Assembly (NCBI GenBank): GCA_002221725.1
Contig: NJFT01000036.1
Span: 62,001 to 126,000, forward strand
Direction of reading: 5' to 3'
DNA length: 64,000 bases
DNA from: Scedosporium boydii
Taxonomy: Eukaryota > Ascomycota > Sordariomycetes > Microascales > Microascaceae
The translations under genes were made by a program, and so were the position numbers. The notes under the pieces are model-generated. The model had not been told where the DNA came from. It did not search any database and worked only from the letters and a program-made list of their open reading frames with translations. Every line of letters starts with the position of its first letter. Positions within the stretch are counted from its first letter, which is position 1. This document shows positions 11,176 to 23,239 of this stretch, one piece after another.

Positions 11176-13293
11176 ATGCCAAAGATGGAGGCCCCTCAAG
11201 TCATTCCACTTTCTTGTGGAAATTGGGCCGTCGATACTGCCCCATGTGTAAATAGGGGCAAGTATGCCTGCGGGAACTGTAACCTGGTCGTCGTAAGTCA
11301 CCTGCTAATTCTCCTCCCCCTTCTCCTCCGCTTGCCTCCGGCACTCACTCACATCACCAGTATTGCGGAAAGGACTGCCAAAGGGCACACTGGCCCGAAC
11401 ACAAAAATACCTGCAAGTCTCCTCTCAGCAAGACGACTTGGCGCCCCGCGTGGGAACGCGAGAATCGAGAACCGGCCTGGACTCAAAGAGTCGCTGGAGC
11501 GAACGCTCACAACCCGTTTGGCGGAGGCAAGTTTCTTTGGGGAAATACCCCGGCGATCGATGTCCTTCGCCTCCGCGACAATGAGGGGGAGGACTACAAA
11601 GACGATATTTCTTTGCTCTTCGCGGGTAGGTCTACATCAATGAGTGGAGCGGAAAGGACTCTGACAACTGCGACTGTTGCAGCTTCTGGGGATCTTCGGA
11701 ACGTCGTCAAGACAGTAGCTGATCTCCCTGGCTGCTGCGTCCAGCCAGTAAAGGTGGTGATTAATGACCTCGAGTTCGAGGTTGTCGCTCGGAACGTAAT
11801 ATGGCTGTTGCTTGCACTCAGCTTGTCGCTAGATCAGTCGTCGGATGAAAACCCGGGTACTGACCGCGTCGTGGAGTCTCTCATCCACCTATGGTACTCG
11901 GCTTTTCTGCAGCTCCATACAATTGAAGGGCTCCGTGATCGAGTAGCCCCATTAATCACTGGGGTCTGCTCAGAGATCACAACCAAACAACCCAGCGATC
12001 GCCATACGAAGACTTGGGATTTCCAGCCTGCAACGGATTTAGAACCTGCGACAAGTCTAACTCTCACTCTCACAAAGAAGGAATGGCTCAAACTGGAGGA
12101 GATGGCTTTCATCCGAAGCAACCTCTCGTACAAGGAAGCAGCACGAATTCGACAGAAAGTAACGCTGGCGTCAGAGAGGGCTGATTACCGCGACCGGTGG
12201 TTTTTCAAAGATGCGACTCCGTCAGGGCGACTCGTATCACAACGATTCAGGGATGATGGACTACTGTTACCATTTGGGCATCCGCGATTCGGGTTTACTG
12301 AGCCTAATCCGTAAGTTGGCCATGTCTAGAGTCCTAATCACATACTTACTTGGTCCTAACAAACATCCAAGGATGCTCTTCCAAGGGAAGGCGTGGTCGA
12401 TGGGTGACCAGAGCAGCCCGCTAGACGGCTGGCCAATCTGGGATGTTCACAAGAGACGATCTTCGGCCGGAGAGGACACCTATGGGAAGCTCTACGCGTA
12501 TCTCCAAGAAATGTTTGGTGTGTATCTACGTCGAATTATATCACACTCCGTCGCCTTTGAGATGCATTGCGTCAACGCTACGGAGCTGCCGAAGTTCCTC
12601 GAAGCCGGAGGGTTCGCAAGAATTGAGGTAAATACACGAAGCCAGCTTTGAAGGCACCTCGAGATCGACTTCATAACTTTGATACTGACACAGTCATTGG
12701 TAGGTTTCCAACATCGTCGACGGGGCATATCTAGGGATCGAGAAGACATTGTCTCACCTCTGCCCGTTGCTGCAGGCGCCCGACAGAAACCCCCATGCCA
12801 CGCTCATCTGCGTCTTCCTGAATGCCGTCGTGGAAGCTGTCAGGGGAACCGGACAGGACGATATCGAGAACTTCGAAGTCCTCTTACAGTATCTCCCCAT
12901 CACCAACCCTCTCTCGCTGGTGGGTCCCAATAGTCCTGATATGCTACGGATTTGGGACGCCCGTCCTCTTGTCCGCGATGTGGAAAAGTACTTCCAAATG
13001 TGAGTGGCCACGGAGCCACTTTTGCTTCTCATTCACTGTCTTTGCCTTCCCCCCCCCCTTCTACGAGAGACGTGGTCTGACGGTAGATAAGGTATCGATC
13101 ACGAGTACGATTCGACAAAATCAGCGCCAAGCTCAAGGTCAAAGAGAAGAAGGACAACACGATTTTCGAGCCTTGGCCAACCCAATTGAAGCTTAAGCCA
13201 GGAGAAGAGAGTGCAGAGGAGGAGTTTAGAGTCCTTCTTGGGTCGCATTTGTCGGGGATGGAGCGCTACGTAGAATGGAAGAGAATCAAGTAA
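11176..13293 (+). CDS. MYND zinc-finger protein with DUF4470-type region
   Basis: A protein of about 587 residues from six exons: 11176-11292, 11361-11625, 11683-12310, 12372-12627, 12704-12999 and 13092-13293. The N-terminus is a MYND zinc finger: Cys pairs in SCGNWAVDTAPC and ACGNC, then YCGKDCQRAHWPEHKNTC, the canonical C-x2-C and H-x3-C ends. Intron 1 falls inside the finger. After it comes TAIDVLRLRDNEGEDY followed by LLFAASGDLRNVVKTVADLP, the DUF4470 pattern of many fungal MYND proteins. The rest is hydrophilic and ends GMERYVEWKRIK. MYND fingers bind proteins rather than DNA; the role of this family is not established. The last acceptor (AGATAAG at 13085-13091) is the only one that keeps the frame open. 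Confidence 0.82.
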
Positions 13294-13984
13294 GAGATGG
13301 CGAGCGGTCCCTCAGACGAGGCCATGATGAGAGAAACAAGTAGTTACAACTAAAAAGTGGCCTTATTTTCGTTCTTCCCTTGTTGGCTATATCATATTTC
13401 CATCTCGTCCGAAATCATCCATGCTCTCTCTACCGATCACCGAGATCTAAACTTGGCCTCGCAGCGGTTCCACGTCTCGTTCTCCTCCACCCTTTGCTAC
13501 AAACATGTCGCTCTCCCGCTTCCTTCTCATCCGCCGCCAGATCATCAACTTCCCGTTACCCACCCAAATCCTTGACGACGTGGCCGATGTTAGTGATCTC
13601 TAATCTCCTACAACCCGGACACCCGAACCGATCTCTCAGCAATACGATCCCACCGATAAGCCAAGTAGTTGTGTTGTTTGTCACTGGCATCACTGTTCCG
13701 TCTTTTTACCAAGCGTACTACAGAGAAATAACGAATGACTTTCCTTGCCGGAAGATTGCATATCTTATCCGGGAGCGCATAGCATCGTCCATCTCCGGAG
13801 ATCTACCTACATAATTATCTGTGCTTCCTCGCCACCCTCAGAATACATGTAGGTAGACCCCAATCGAAACCAGTCTTGTACTTCTTGACTGAGGTAGACG
13901 AACTGCCCAATATATCGCGTCCCATGGCATCCAGCGGTCTACTGTCCCTGAGTTACTGCTTCAGGAAGCCAGAGGCCATCACAG
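13294..13984. other. Intergenic between convergent genes
   Basis: About 690 bp between convergent genes. A 144-codon plus-strand frame (13380-13814) has no motif and is likely chance. No RNA gene seen. Confidence 0.4.
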
Positions 13985-14998
13985 TCAAGCGTCGGTATAG
14001 AAGCCCACCACCTCGTACAACTGAGCCACACTCCCAAAAAAGAAGGTCCAAGACCCAACAAATGTTGCGACAGCAGCGCCAAGCATATCTCCACGTAGAA
14101 GCAAAAGACCCGTCGACATAAAGTTGAAACCGCCAATCGTACTCCAAAACGCCCCTTGCCAGCTCGCGTTGAGTGGCCTAGGCTTGTACCACTTCTCCTG
14201 CGCGAAGAAGACGAGCGCCAGATTCGCAACGAAGAACATGGATCCGCCGATAGCAACGGGCAGGAAGCCAAAGGTCATGAGTGCATTAATGTCTTCCGGG
14301 TCGATCATCCCGGGAAAAGCGAAGACGCCGGCGGTTGTGAGGAAGCCTCCGCCGATGAATTGGACCATGGTGGCCTGGAAGGGCGCCGTGCGGGCTGTAG
14401 CGATGAAGTCTTTCCACGTGGGCCACCATGACCACTGAGGACTGCCTAGTAGCGCCGGGTGGTATACTTTCTCCATCCCCGCGTCGCTCGCTTTGCCGCC
14501 TGCCGGTTCGAATATGCCCTTGTCGGCGTTCCACGACGCCGGGATAATCAGAAAGGTGGCGATAATAAAGTGACCGGCGCCGATCATGGTCGTGGCGGGA
14601 ACCCATAGCTCGAGGAGGCCCGGGAACACCGCCTTAGGGGCAACAAATGGCACGAGTCCCAGGAAAGAGTTTCCGATGAAAACAAGGGAACCGACAACGA
14701 AAAGAACGGCAATGATCCAGTTGGCGTCGCGATAGGGGAAGAAGGTGAACATTCGTTTGACTTTGTCTCCGCGTGTCGGCTCGGCAATGCGAGGTGGCAC
14801 GTCGTAGATGCCCTCGCCGGTGGAAACCCGGTTTAGATCCCATTCTTCTTTGTACTGCCTGTATTCGACGGCCACGAAGGTTCTTCGACGTAGCTGGCGT
14901 GCTTCGACATCGAAGCCGGGGGTCCTGGGACCAGCTGAGACTGGGGGTGCACCGAGCGGCGCAATATACGACGCCCGCAGCGCCGCCGCCGTATTCAT
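13985..14998 (-). CDS. Multi-pass membrane protein of unknown function
   Basis: A single-exon protein of 337 residues read from the ATG at 14998 (MNTAAALRASYIAPLGAPP). I do not recognise a named family. After a hydrophilic N-terminus of about 85 residues (VEYRQYKEEWDLNRV) come at least seven hydrophobic segments, including ANWIIAVLFVVGSLVFIGNS, TMIGAGHFIIATFLIIPASW, FIGGGFLTTAGVFAFPG, LPVAIGGSMFFVANLALVFF and FVGSWTFFFGSVAQLYEVVG. It ends near GFYTDA. The frame stays open 162 codons upstream, but that part is low-complexity AG/CT sequence and probably 5' leader. The topology suggests an integral membrane protein, possibly a sensor or transporter. Codon use is C/G-rich at third positions, like confident genes here. 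Confidence 0.75.
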   Translation of the reverse strand: MNTAAALRASYIAPLGAPPVSAGPRTPGFDVEARQLRRRTFVAVEYRQYKEEWDLNRVSTGEGIYDVPPRIAEPTRGDKVKRMFTFFPYRDANWIIAVLFVVGSLVFIGNSFLGLVPFVAPKAVFPGLLELWVPATTMIGAGHFIIATFLIIPASWNADKGIFEPAGGKASDAGMEKVYHPALLGSPQWSWWPTWKDFIATARTAPFQATMVQFIGGGFLTTAGVFAFPGMIDPEDINALMTFGFLPVAIGGSMFFVANLALVFFAQEKWYKPRPLNASWQGAFWSTIGGFNFMSTGLLLLRGDMLGAAVATFVGSWTFFFGSVAQLYEVVGFYTDA

Positions 14999-15960
14999 GA
15001 TGTCGGATCCGGCTCGAGGAACGGGAAGAGAGAAAAATAAAATTAGAAAGAAAATTAGAGCAGAGAAAGGGATAAGAGAATATAGAGAATATAGAGAAAA
15101 TAGAGGTGCATCAATCAATAATACACCTGAAGAATCGAACGAAGAGGAGAAGAAGACGATGGGATAACGACGAAAGCACGAAAAAAGACAACTTGGCGCC
15201 TGCGCACTCCTTCGAAACCCCAGAGATCGCGGCATCAAGGCCAGCATGTTCGTAGGAGATGCCGTCTGATATGTGTCTAGGTTTAAGGAGCCGCCATGTA
15301 ATCCATCTTCGCGTCCTCCCGCGGATTGTAACACACCTGCATCAATAAGCAGGGACACCGAGGCCTCGAGAGGACGCCCAACGTGTATGATTGGCGACTC
15401 TATTCGTGCGCTGGAGTTGAAACATGTTTTTGCAGCTCGGGTCGGCTTTATCCGGCCCGCAACATTAGAGTTTCGTCGGGTCATTGAGAACGAGCCAGAG
15501 GATGTCTTTTCCTAATTGGGAAAACATATCCCCAACCCCTGCTCGATCCCAGACTCAGTCCAATCTGGGTTAAGCGTGGGCAAAACATGCTTAATGTCCA
15601 GATCATTCGGTGCCTTTGAACGAGTTCGTGTCGACTAGCGTATGTGAATTGCGGGGGGATACCTTTGCCAAAATGAGTAAAGCTATCCTAATTCAACGAG
15701 GTAGAAGACACCAATGCTCGGATGTTACGCCATTCCATTCGCCGTTCGTAAATTGTTTGATCCTGTCAAGCTTGAGACCAATGTCGATTCCGCGGCAACC
15801 CCCCTACATATTGTGAGTCAAGGAACAAGATCCAAGAGAATCTCTAGGGATGCATGTGTATATATAACCCACTCGCTGACAGTTGTTTCACTGACGGGAA
15901 TATTTGAACTGGGGGCTATAGTGTTTTGCGTTTTGCACCTTCCCTCTTCTAACTTGAGCG
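14999..15960. other. Divergent promoter region, membrane protein / MFS transporter
   Basis: Roughly 960 bp between divergently transcribed genes. An AG-rich tract at about 15020-15165, with a GAGAATATA repeat near 15078-15102, is the likely leader of the left gene. TATATATAA (15859-15867) lies about 100 bp upstream of the MFS start. Confidence 0.5.
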
Positions 15961-17727
15961 ATGGCCGATCTTAAGACAACAAAGCATCGTGACCGCTCCC
16001 GCTCCCCGAGCAGCGATGGGCGAGCGGTGGCTCCAGATGAGACAGAGGTTGACCGTCTCGGTCGGACACGGCCGGAAGCCTTCTCTAACACTATTCAGGA
16101 GGTGGGTTTTGTCACTTCTGTGCTGGTAACCAATATCTTATCCGTGAGTATCTTTCGTTTCTTGGTAGCCGATCGCGGGAGTTTTTCCCCTTATCTTTCG
16201 TACCCACAGGATTTCGAAAAAAGAAGGGGGGAAAATACTGATTGTTTAGGAATACTTGACCAGCGGTTTCAACGTACTCCTACCGGCTCTTCTCAACGAA
16301 ATAGACATCGCACCTGAGAATCGAACATGGCCAACAAACATTTACACCCTCGTCGTCGGCGCCCTCCTCCTACCTTTTGGCCGGCTCTCTGACATGTACG
16401 GCGGCAACATCGTCTTCTTTTCCGGCCTCGCGTGGGCTATGGTATGGACGCTCGTCGGAGGCTTCAGCAACGGCTTCGCGATGCTCCTCGCCACGCGCGC
16501 CCTACAGGGTCTAGGGATAGCTGCCATCCTGCCTTCGGGCATTGCCCTGCTGGGTAGCATGTATCGGCCGGGGCCGAGGAAAAACATGGTATTCAGTCTG
16601 TACGGCGGATGTGCACCTTTCGGTTTCTTCGCCGGCATCTTTTTCGCCGGGTTAAGTGCCGACGTGCTTACCTGGGGCTGGTGGTTTTGGATCGCGTGCC
16701 TATTGTTCGCCGTCATAATGGTGTTGTCTCTTGCCTGCATACCGCGGCGGTTAGACTTCCGGCCCGATATGAAGATGGACTGGATCGGATGCGCGACAAT
16801 CATTCCCGCTTTATTTTTGCTGGTGTATGCCATCACCGATAGCGCACGCGCGGGATGGGCATCCGCGAGAATATTAGCCCCTTTCCTGATCGGACTCGCG
16901 TTACTTGGCATCTTCGTTTACGTCGAAGCGTGGGTTGCGAAAGACCCGTTGCTGCCTGCTAGCACGTTCAAGGCCAAGGGGACTGCGGTCCTATTCTTAC
17001 AGCTCTTTATTGCCTACGGCTCGTTTGGCATTTACATCTTTTACGCGAGCTTTTAGTGAGACTTCTAAACACACCTGCTCCTCTTTTGGATTCGTACTAA
17101 CAACACCCGATAACCAGCATCGAAACAGTCCTTGACGTCCCACCGTTACTAGCAGCGTTTTATTTCGCCCCGCTAGCCGTAGGCGGGATCACGATTGCCC
17201 TCGCCGGCCGCTTCGTCCTCCACCGTCTGTCGGGGACGATACTTCTCTTCATCGCTTCCCTCGGCTTCATAGGCAGCCTCCTCCTCTTTGCCCTCATCCC
17301 GAGCCACGACCCGAATTACTGGGCCTGGATCTTCCCGGCCATGGTATGCACCACCATCGGCGTCGACATTTCCTACAACGTCAGCAACATCTTCATAACC
17401 ACCAGCGTCTCGCACAGCCTCCAGGGCGTGGCAGGCGCGTGCGTTAACGGCGTCGTCTTTCTGGGGATGGCGTTCTTCCTCGGGTGGGCCGACCTGGTCG
17501 TCGCCTACACCTCTGTTGAGAACGAGACGCCGAAGTACAAGTACGCCTTCTGGCTGGGCGTTGGAGCTGCAGGCGCGGCGTTCATCATTGCGGTTCTCGA
17601 TGTCCGTGTTGATACGGCGCAGAGCGACTTGACGGCGGATGAGAAGACGCAGCTGCGGAAACAGCAAGTGGACCTTGAGAGCAGGGGTGTACTCGAAGGC
17701 CGTCGGTCCGAAACAAGCACCGACTAG
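15961..17727 (+). CDS. MFS transporter, DHA2-like drug:H+ antiporter type
   Basis: A major facilitator of 532 residues from three exons (15961-16143, 16250-17055, 17118-17727). The N-terminus is hydrophilic and Ser/Arg-rich (MADLKTTKHRDRSRSPSSDG). The motif-A-like loop FGRLSDMYGG lies between helices 2 and 3. RALQGLGIAAILPSG and GCAPFGFFAGIFFAGL follow, and the whole gives roughly 12-14 helices, usual for the 14-helix DHA2 group. The tail is charged and ends RRSETSTD. It should sit in the plasma or vacuolar membrane and export a small molecule; substrate is unknown. It lies 900 bp upstream of a same-strand zinc-cluster regulator, an arrangement common in accessory metabolic loci. Confidence 0.85.
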
Positions 17728-18627
17728 CTCTTGGACCGTGAACGAATTGTCGAATCGTCGCCTGTTTCCTCGTTCGTCCCGCCGGCCCTTCTCGGAGTAG
17801 TTTCGTTCAGGCGCTCGACATTGATCTAACCGACAGTTTCTGGCGCCTCCTTTAAAAGGCTATTGGTTTTGAGAAGCTTCCCCGCGCTGATCAACGCCAT
17901 TGCTTTCCCGTCCGCTTGGTCTGGGGACTCTGGTCTCGCAAGGCCCATGAACACAGACCGCTTCTTCGCATCAGAAAAAAAAAATAAAAAAAATTCATAG
18001 ATTCAATAACGACGGGGAAAATATATGTAGACGGAGGAATAGACATAGACGATTATTGTTTAGATTTCAGGATATAGATTTTCAAAAAGAGAGCACGAGG
18101 TGGAGGTTCAAGGAAGCAGAAAGCAGCCGCTGTTGTTCCAGAGGGACATCGATGTCACGTGCAATTTTCCATGCATATAAGGAGGTGTATGCATTAAAAC
18201 GTACAGAGGTCCACGTCACGTCACTTGTCGCTTGTCCAGAAACTGATCTTGAAACATACAGAATCTGAGATTGACCCTTTTCTGCACCAGACTTGTGCCC
18301 CCCCACCGTTTCACAACATTTCTCCTAAGACCGCGTCATCGTCTAAGCTTAACATCTAGATCCGCTTTGAAAAGTGCGGACCTGTTTTGTCCTTCTCTTC
18401 CCTTTTTCTCCATAGATTCTATGGCCGTATCTGTCCAGTCTTCCGAGTTCTTCATCCCTTGGCTTAGAATCTGGAACAGCAGACCTGACATCTCGGTTCC
18501 CGCGCCGTCCACCCGCCAAGTCCCTGCTCGATCCCGCTTGCGACCCCCACCTTCAGCCGCGTCTTGGCTCCTGTACATCCCTGCACGTCCATCCATCTTG
18601 GCCTTCGAGGAGAGTCCCTCTGAAGAT
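17728..18627. other. Intergenic between MFS transporter and zinc-cluster regulator
   Basis: Contains the MFS 3' region, an A-rich tract at about 17976-17995, and the probable promoter of the regulator. A CT-rich stretch (about 18380-18420) resembles a fungal initiator leader. No gene seen. Confidence 0.4.
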
Positions 18628-20255
18628 ATGGAAAGAACGCGGGCACCTCATCGACGTTCTCGAAAAGGTATAGATCTCCTCATCCCCGACAACGTCAACA
18701 CTGCGCGAAGATGGACTGACATCGACTGCGCCCAAAAGGATGCGCTGCCTGCCGGGCCGTAAGGATAAAGTGTGATGAACACCGCCCGACCTGCGCGCGA
18801 TGTCGCCAGTACGGCCTGGACTGCTCATACGTAAGGGTTCTCAAATGGGTGGATGAGCAACCCAAGATGCAAGTCTCACGCGGCCGTGCGACTTCAAAGA
18901 CACGACAACAGCACCCGGTTTCTCGAATCCATAGAAGTCTCGGCAATCCGGGCCAGCAAGTCGAGAGCAGAGACGTCCATTTGCTCCACCATTTCCTGAG
19001 GTTCCTCTCTAGCGTTTCTTTCTACCTCGATCGGAAAGAATTCGACGACCTCCGCGTCGAGTGCCTCAAACTTCTTATTGCGGACCAGACTTCATCGATC
19101 TTGCTCCCTGCTATGCTCTACAATGCAGCATCGCATCTCCACGCGACCGGTTTGCTTACCGAAGTGGAGCAGTGCCAGCGGAAGACAGCGGCACTCTCGA
19201 AACTCATCGATAGTTTGAGCATCTCCAACAGCAGGACCAAACAGGAGGAGCCCCCCGCCACGGAGGCGCTCTCGCCCTTCAGCGACGGCGCCATCGCGGC
19301 ATCTGTGATGATGGCTTCTGGGGAAATTATCCAGGGGGCGCCGTGGTCTGCCGTCGTAACGTACTTACGCGGCATGAACTCGCAGCTACTAGCCCGGAGC
19401 AAGGCCTCATTGAAGCGAGGTGCCGCTTGCGACAACAACCTGCTATACTTGTTTGCTCTGAGGCTGTACTGCTTCTTTTCCTCCATGTGTTGTATCCCTT
19501 GCGCGAGGCCACCCGTAGCTGACGAGGAGTTCTGGAAGGAGCGTCTCCTCCCATATATAAAGTTGAATGAAGCTGATATCGTCATGGGCTTCTGCCCTCG
19601 CATATTTATGCTCATCGGCTCTTGTTCTAATGCGATTCATGAGCTCTACAACGGGGTCATTTCCCTAGATGAATTTATGGAGGTGCGACAAAATTTGATC
19701 TCGGCTCTTGACCAGGCTTGCGACAGTCTTCCGGGGCCAAAAGACGAGTTGGAATCGAGTGTTCGAAACAACAAGCCAGACGCGCAGTCGATAACCGACC
19801 TGAACGCGTGCATATCGGCAGCAATCGCACAATCCCTCGCGACGCGGATATTCCTCCTTCGCGCGACCGACGCCACTGACCCGGACGGGGAGATACTGGA
19901 GCTCACCCGCGAGTTACGAGGCGTGGCGGAGAGCATCCCTGTCGTCACGGATGCCATGACAACGATGCTGTGGCCGCTTTTCGTCCTCGGCTGCGAGATG
20001 TCGTATGACGTTCAGGAGAGGGAGAAAGTGGCTGAGCAAATGAAGTGCATGCTTACGAGAGAACGTATCATGAACATCGAAAGGTGCCTTGAGGCTCTTC
20101 GCCATGTGATTTGGGCTGCGGACGATGATGTGGATAGCTTGGTTTCGGATGACGACCAGTCGGGAGGAAGCATAACGACTGGACTTCATCATATACGGCA
20201 GGTTGGATGGGTTCGATTTTGCTGGGAGAATGAGATAGAACTTTGCCTTGCATAG
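18628..20255 (+). CDS. Zn(II)2Cys6 transcription factor
   Basis: A fungal zinc-cluster regulator of 518 residues. Two exons (18628-18667 and 18739-20255) join so that RRSRKG runs into the cluster. The six cysteines are C-AA-C-RAVRIK-C-DEHRPT-C-AR-C-RQYGLD-C near residues 15-41, the standard C-x2-C-x6-C-x6-C-x2-C-x6-C spacing. The intron lies directly before the first cysteine, and without splicing the cluster is lost. The remainder matches the fungal C-terminal regulatory region (DUF3468-like): LHHFLRFLSSVSFYL, then a helical body including FALRLYCFFSSMCC, and an acidic end (AADDDVDSLVSDDDQSGG). It should bind CGG half-sites in the nucleus. The neighbouring MFS gene is the most obvious candidate target. 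Confidence 0.85.
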
Positions 20256-23239
20256 CAGTGGAACGGAAACGGGTTATTCACCAAGCATCACAAAAAGTTG
20301 GGTTACACACCTGAGAGGGAAGATTGGGGTCTGCAGCGAACAGCTAGTCAAACACCATATATATTTAACAGCCTAGAAGCGGATAGAATAAATTTTCCAA
20401 CCCTCCGTGACATATTTCCCCAGACTCGCACCGACTTCCCCAATTCGCAATGTTGAAGACTCTCATCCCCGAGATCAATTACAACTCTCCCGCGACTCCA
20501 GTACCTCTAGAAACTCATTCGCCATGACTCAAGTCCCCTTCTCATGTTAAGACAGCCGAGCGCAGTGGCTATATAAGGCTACTTATGGTCAAGTGCTGCT
20601 GGCTGCGGCACGAGAGACAGCCCACCATAGCTTCTGATAGGCCGTTTGCTCCCCTGGCTTATCCCAAGAGTCTTTCAATCTTGGATTCCTCCGAGGCGGA
20701 AGATTCCTGGATATGTTTCGACAGCGAGGTCTTGGTCAAACTTTGCACCTGAGCACTCGCCATCCGTGGCAACGATGGAGCACTGCTAGGTCATTTAGCC
20801 CAACCGTAAGTGCACGTCAAACGTGCCATCTCGACGGCGGTTCCTTCGCAATGAAGCCCGAAGCGCCGATTCCAAGTTTTTTGCCCGACGAGACCACCCA
20901 AGTCAGTTGAGTCATCGCTGGTCGGGCACTGAGAGTCCGGTTCAGTTTTGAAAGAGTCCCAGAGCGCTCGGAAGCGTCGAATAGGAGCAACCATTAAAAC
21001 CACCCGCAGGATAGTCGATTGGGGGAATTCGATGATTCGCTTTCTGATAAACTTGGACTTCCTCAAACAGATCTCGCTTCGGTTTTTAAGTCCTCTAAAT
21101 CGGTGATGTAGTCCAGAGTTGTCTCTTCATCGACTTGGTCTTGTGCGAGAGGGTGAAGGGCATCCTCAATCAGACTCGGGTTTCGATGGTAGTCTTGTTT
21201 GGATTCCACTTGCAAAGGAACGTGTTGACTTGATGGAATCATCTTTGCTCCGAAAACTGAAGAAGATTGTTTCGCTGCCGGCCAGGAAAATCTTCTGTCT
21301 CGGCTGACACCGATCTGAGCGCTAATGCCACTCGCATGGAGGATTGATACCACAGAGAAATGCACTCGGAGAAAATCTTCCGACCGCAGTGGGATTGCCT
21401 TATCCGCCGGCTCTCAGGCAACGACGGGTGGGACATGGGCAAATGGACTAGCACTTGCGCGGAATGGGAGGGTATAGTGCTAATGGCCACCCGAGGGAGG
21501 GGAGCAGGGAGTCAGGGGCTTCCTTAGAGGCGGTTGTCTGACTCGCACAACCGACAGAAGCAATTGCTACACGTGGTGCCCCCGCATGTGCCGCCTCCCA
21601 GGGAAAAAAACTGGCATGTGTTGCCGCCCTGGCATGGATGGCTGCGTCGCCATCCCAGGGAATACTCTCTAATCCTGTTGGAAATGACAGGGAGAGGAGG
21701 CTGCCATATTCCCAATATTGGTCGGGACAATCCGGAGTGATTTGGTTGAATGGAACACTCCGGAAGGCTAAATCCATGCAGGCATGGCAAAGGCAGTGCA
21801 TGGAGTGCGCCGAGCACCGAGACTGGCGCCTGGCAGGGACTCGTCCGAGGTGTGAGAGTATTCTACTAAAAGAGAGGACAGGATTGGTTAGTGGTAAATC
21901 AGCTCGGGTGGAATGTTTCTACTCACATACCTCGACTTCGACCAGCTCTTGAACCTTCTAAGTCCAATCGGGATGATATCCGTGTATCGAGTAAGCGAGC
22001 CGAGACTGTACGACCCGGGTGTTTCTTGTCCTTCGGCAACTGCATTGTTGTCAACGACGCCCGGAAAGTCTCAAGCGGCTCTGTCGTCCTTCGATGACGA
22101 GTCCTCTGCCTCGGGGAACGGAGAAGGCTGGATATCTGGCTCTGTATTATTGCGAAATTTCACTACAGTGAAGCAAGTTAGTTGTCATGGTTTAGCTTTA
22201 ATCCTTTTGTGAGGCATTGTGTACTTGTCAGGAGCGTGAACGTCCGAGATTTCAGCACTACATCAACGAAGTATTGGCGAAGTCGTCGAATAGAATACCT
22301 TCGTGGTCACTCTGAAGAAAATCAATTCCCTCATGAGGTTCATTGCGCTGGCCTTTGGTAGGCCCTCCAGGATGATCTTGAAAAAAGGTGTAGTATCATC
22401 TCGCCCATTAGCGGCTTGATATTCATCCTGGACACCACGCCTGCTGCTGCAGGATCCCCATTCTCGGAGGTGTTGATGTCCGAAGCCAGCTCTCCTTCGT
22501 TGATGCAGCTTGAGCCGGGATGTGCTGCAATCTGAAAGGGGAAAGAGGAGTGTGCTATCGCGTATTTGGCAATGAGGGTTTGTCTGGCGCTGTAACCACT
22601 TGTCAGGAAAGTCCTGGCACGTAGCCCCTTTGGCGCAGTGGTTACAGCCTGCAAACAGCCAGTTGTTCGCGTAGCACAGAGCGCCGCACAAATAAGTCCA
22701 GTACGCTGAATGATGGACGGAGATGAGGAGAATTGAGGATAGCAAATAGTGAAACGGGTGAGGATGGTGAAGATGTGAAGATGTGAAGATGGTGGTGATG
22801 TTAGGATGAGGTTGAGTTAACGTTGTTTGTTCGACTGTTATTTCAAGAACCAAGTGGATGTTGAAGTGAGCGTGAGAAGTTCTCAGTTGGCCCGAGAAGG
22901 AAGCTGCATTGAGGGCAGACACATGCCTTGGGAATCTGCAAGCTGCTCCTTCTTCTAACAGCTGTTCGATGGTCAGTATATTAACGTTTCACCCTTTTCG
23001 AGTAGCACATTATGAATCACTATAGGCACGGATAGACCGGGATAGAACCACCATGCTCGGATGCACCTTCTAAAAAAAAAAAAAAAAAAAAAAAAAAGTG
23101 CTTTTCACCTTACTCCAAAGTTTGTGGGATGAACCTTCCTTGAAAATATAGTCACTATTCAATATTGCTTGCATTCTTAGAAAAGAACTATGTACAGTGA
23201 AAAGCACAACCAACCTCCAATAGAAACAATTCATGAACG
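20256..23239. other. Three-kb stretch without a secure gene
   Basis: No recognisable protein family on either strand. Two frames might be exons of unrecognised genes: 21913-22212 plus (starts MFLLTYLDFDQLLNLLSPIG) and 22263-22922 minus. Neither has a motif that I can defend. Short GATGTGAA tandem copies lie near 22771-22790. The right end holds the 3' region of the acyl-CoA synthetase gene. Confidence 0.35.
23072..23097. repeat. Poly-A run of 26
   Basis: An uninterrupted run of A downstream of the acyl-CoA synthetase stop codon. Such runs are simple slippage repeats; length is prone to sequencing error. Confidence 0.9.

Noticed and set aside
22263..22922. 219-codon minus-strand frame as a small secreted protein
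   Set aside because: No signal peptide at its start, simple HHPHP composition, and a competing frame on the same strand. Kept only as a remark in the gap entry.
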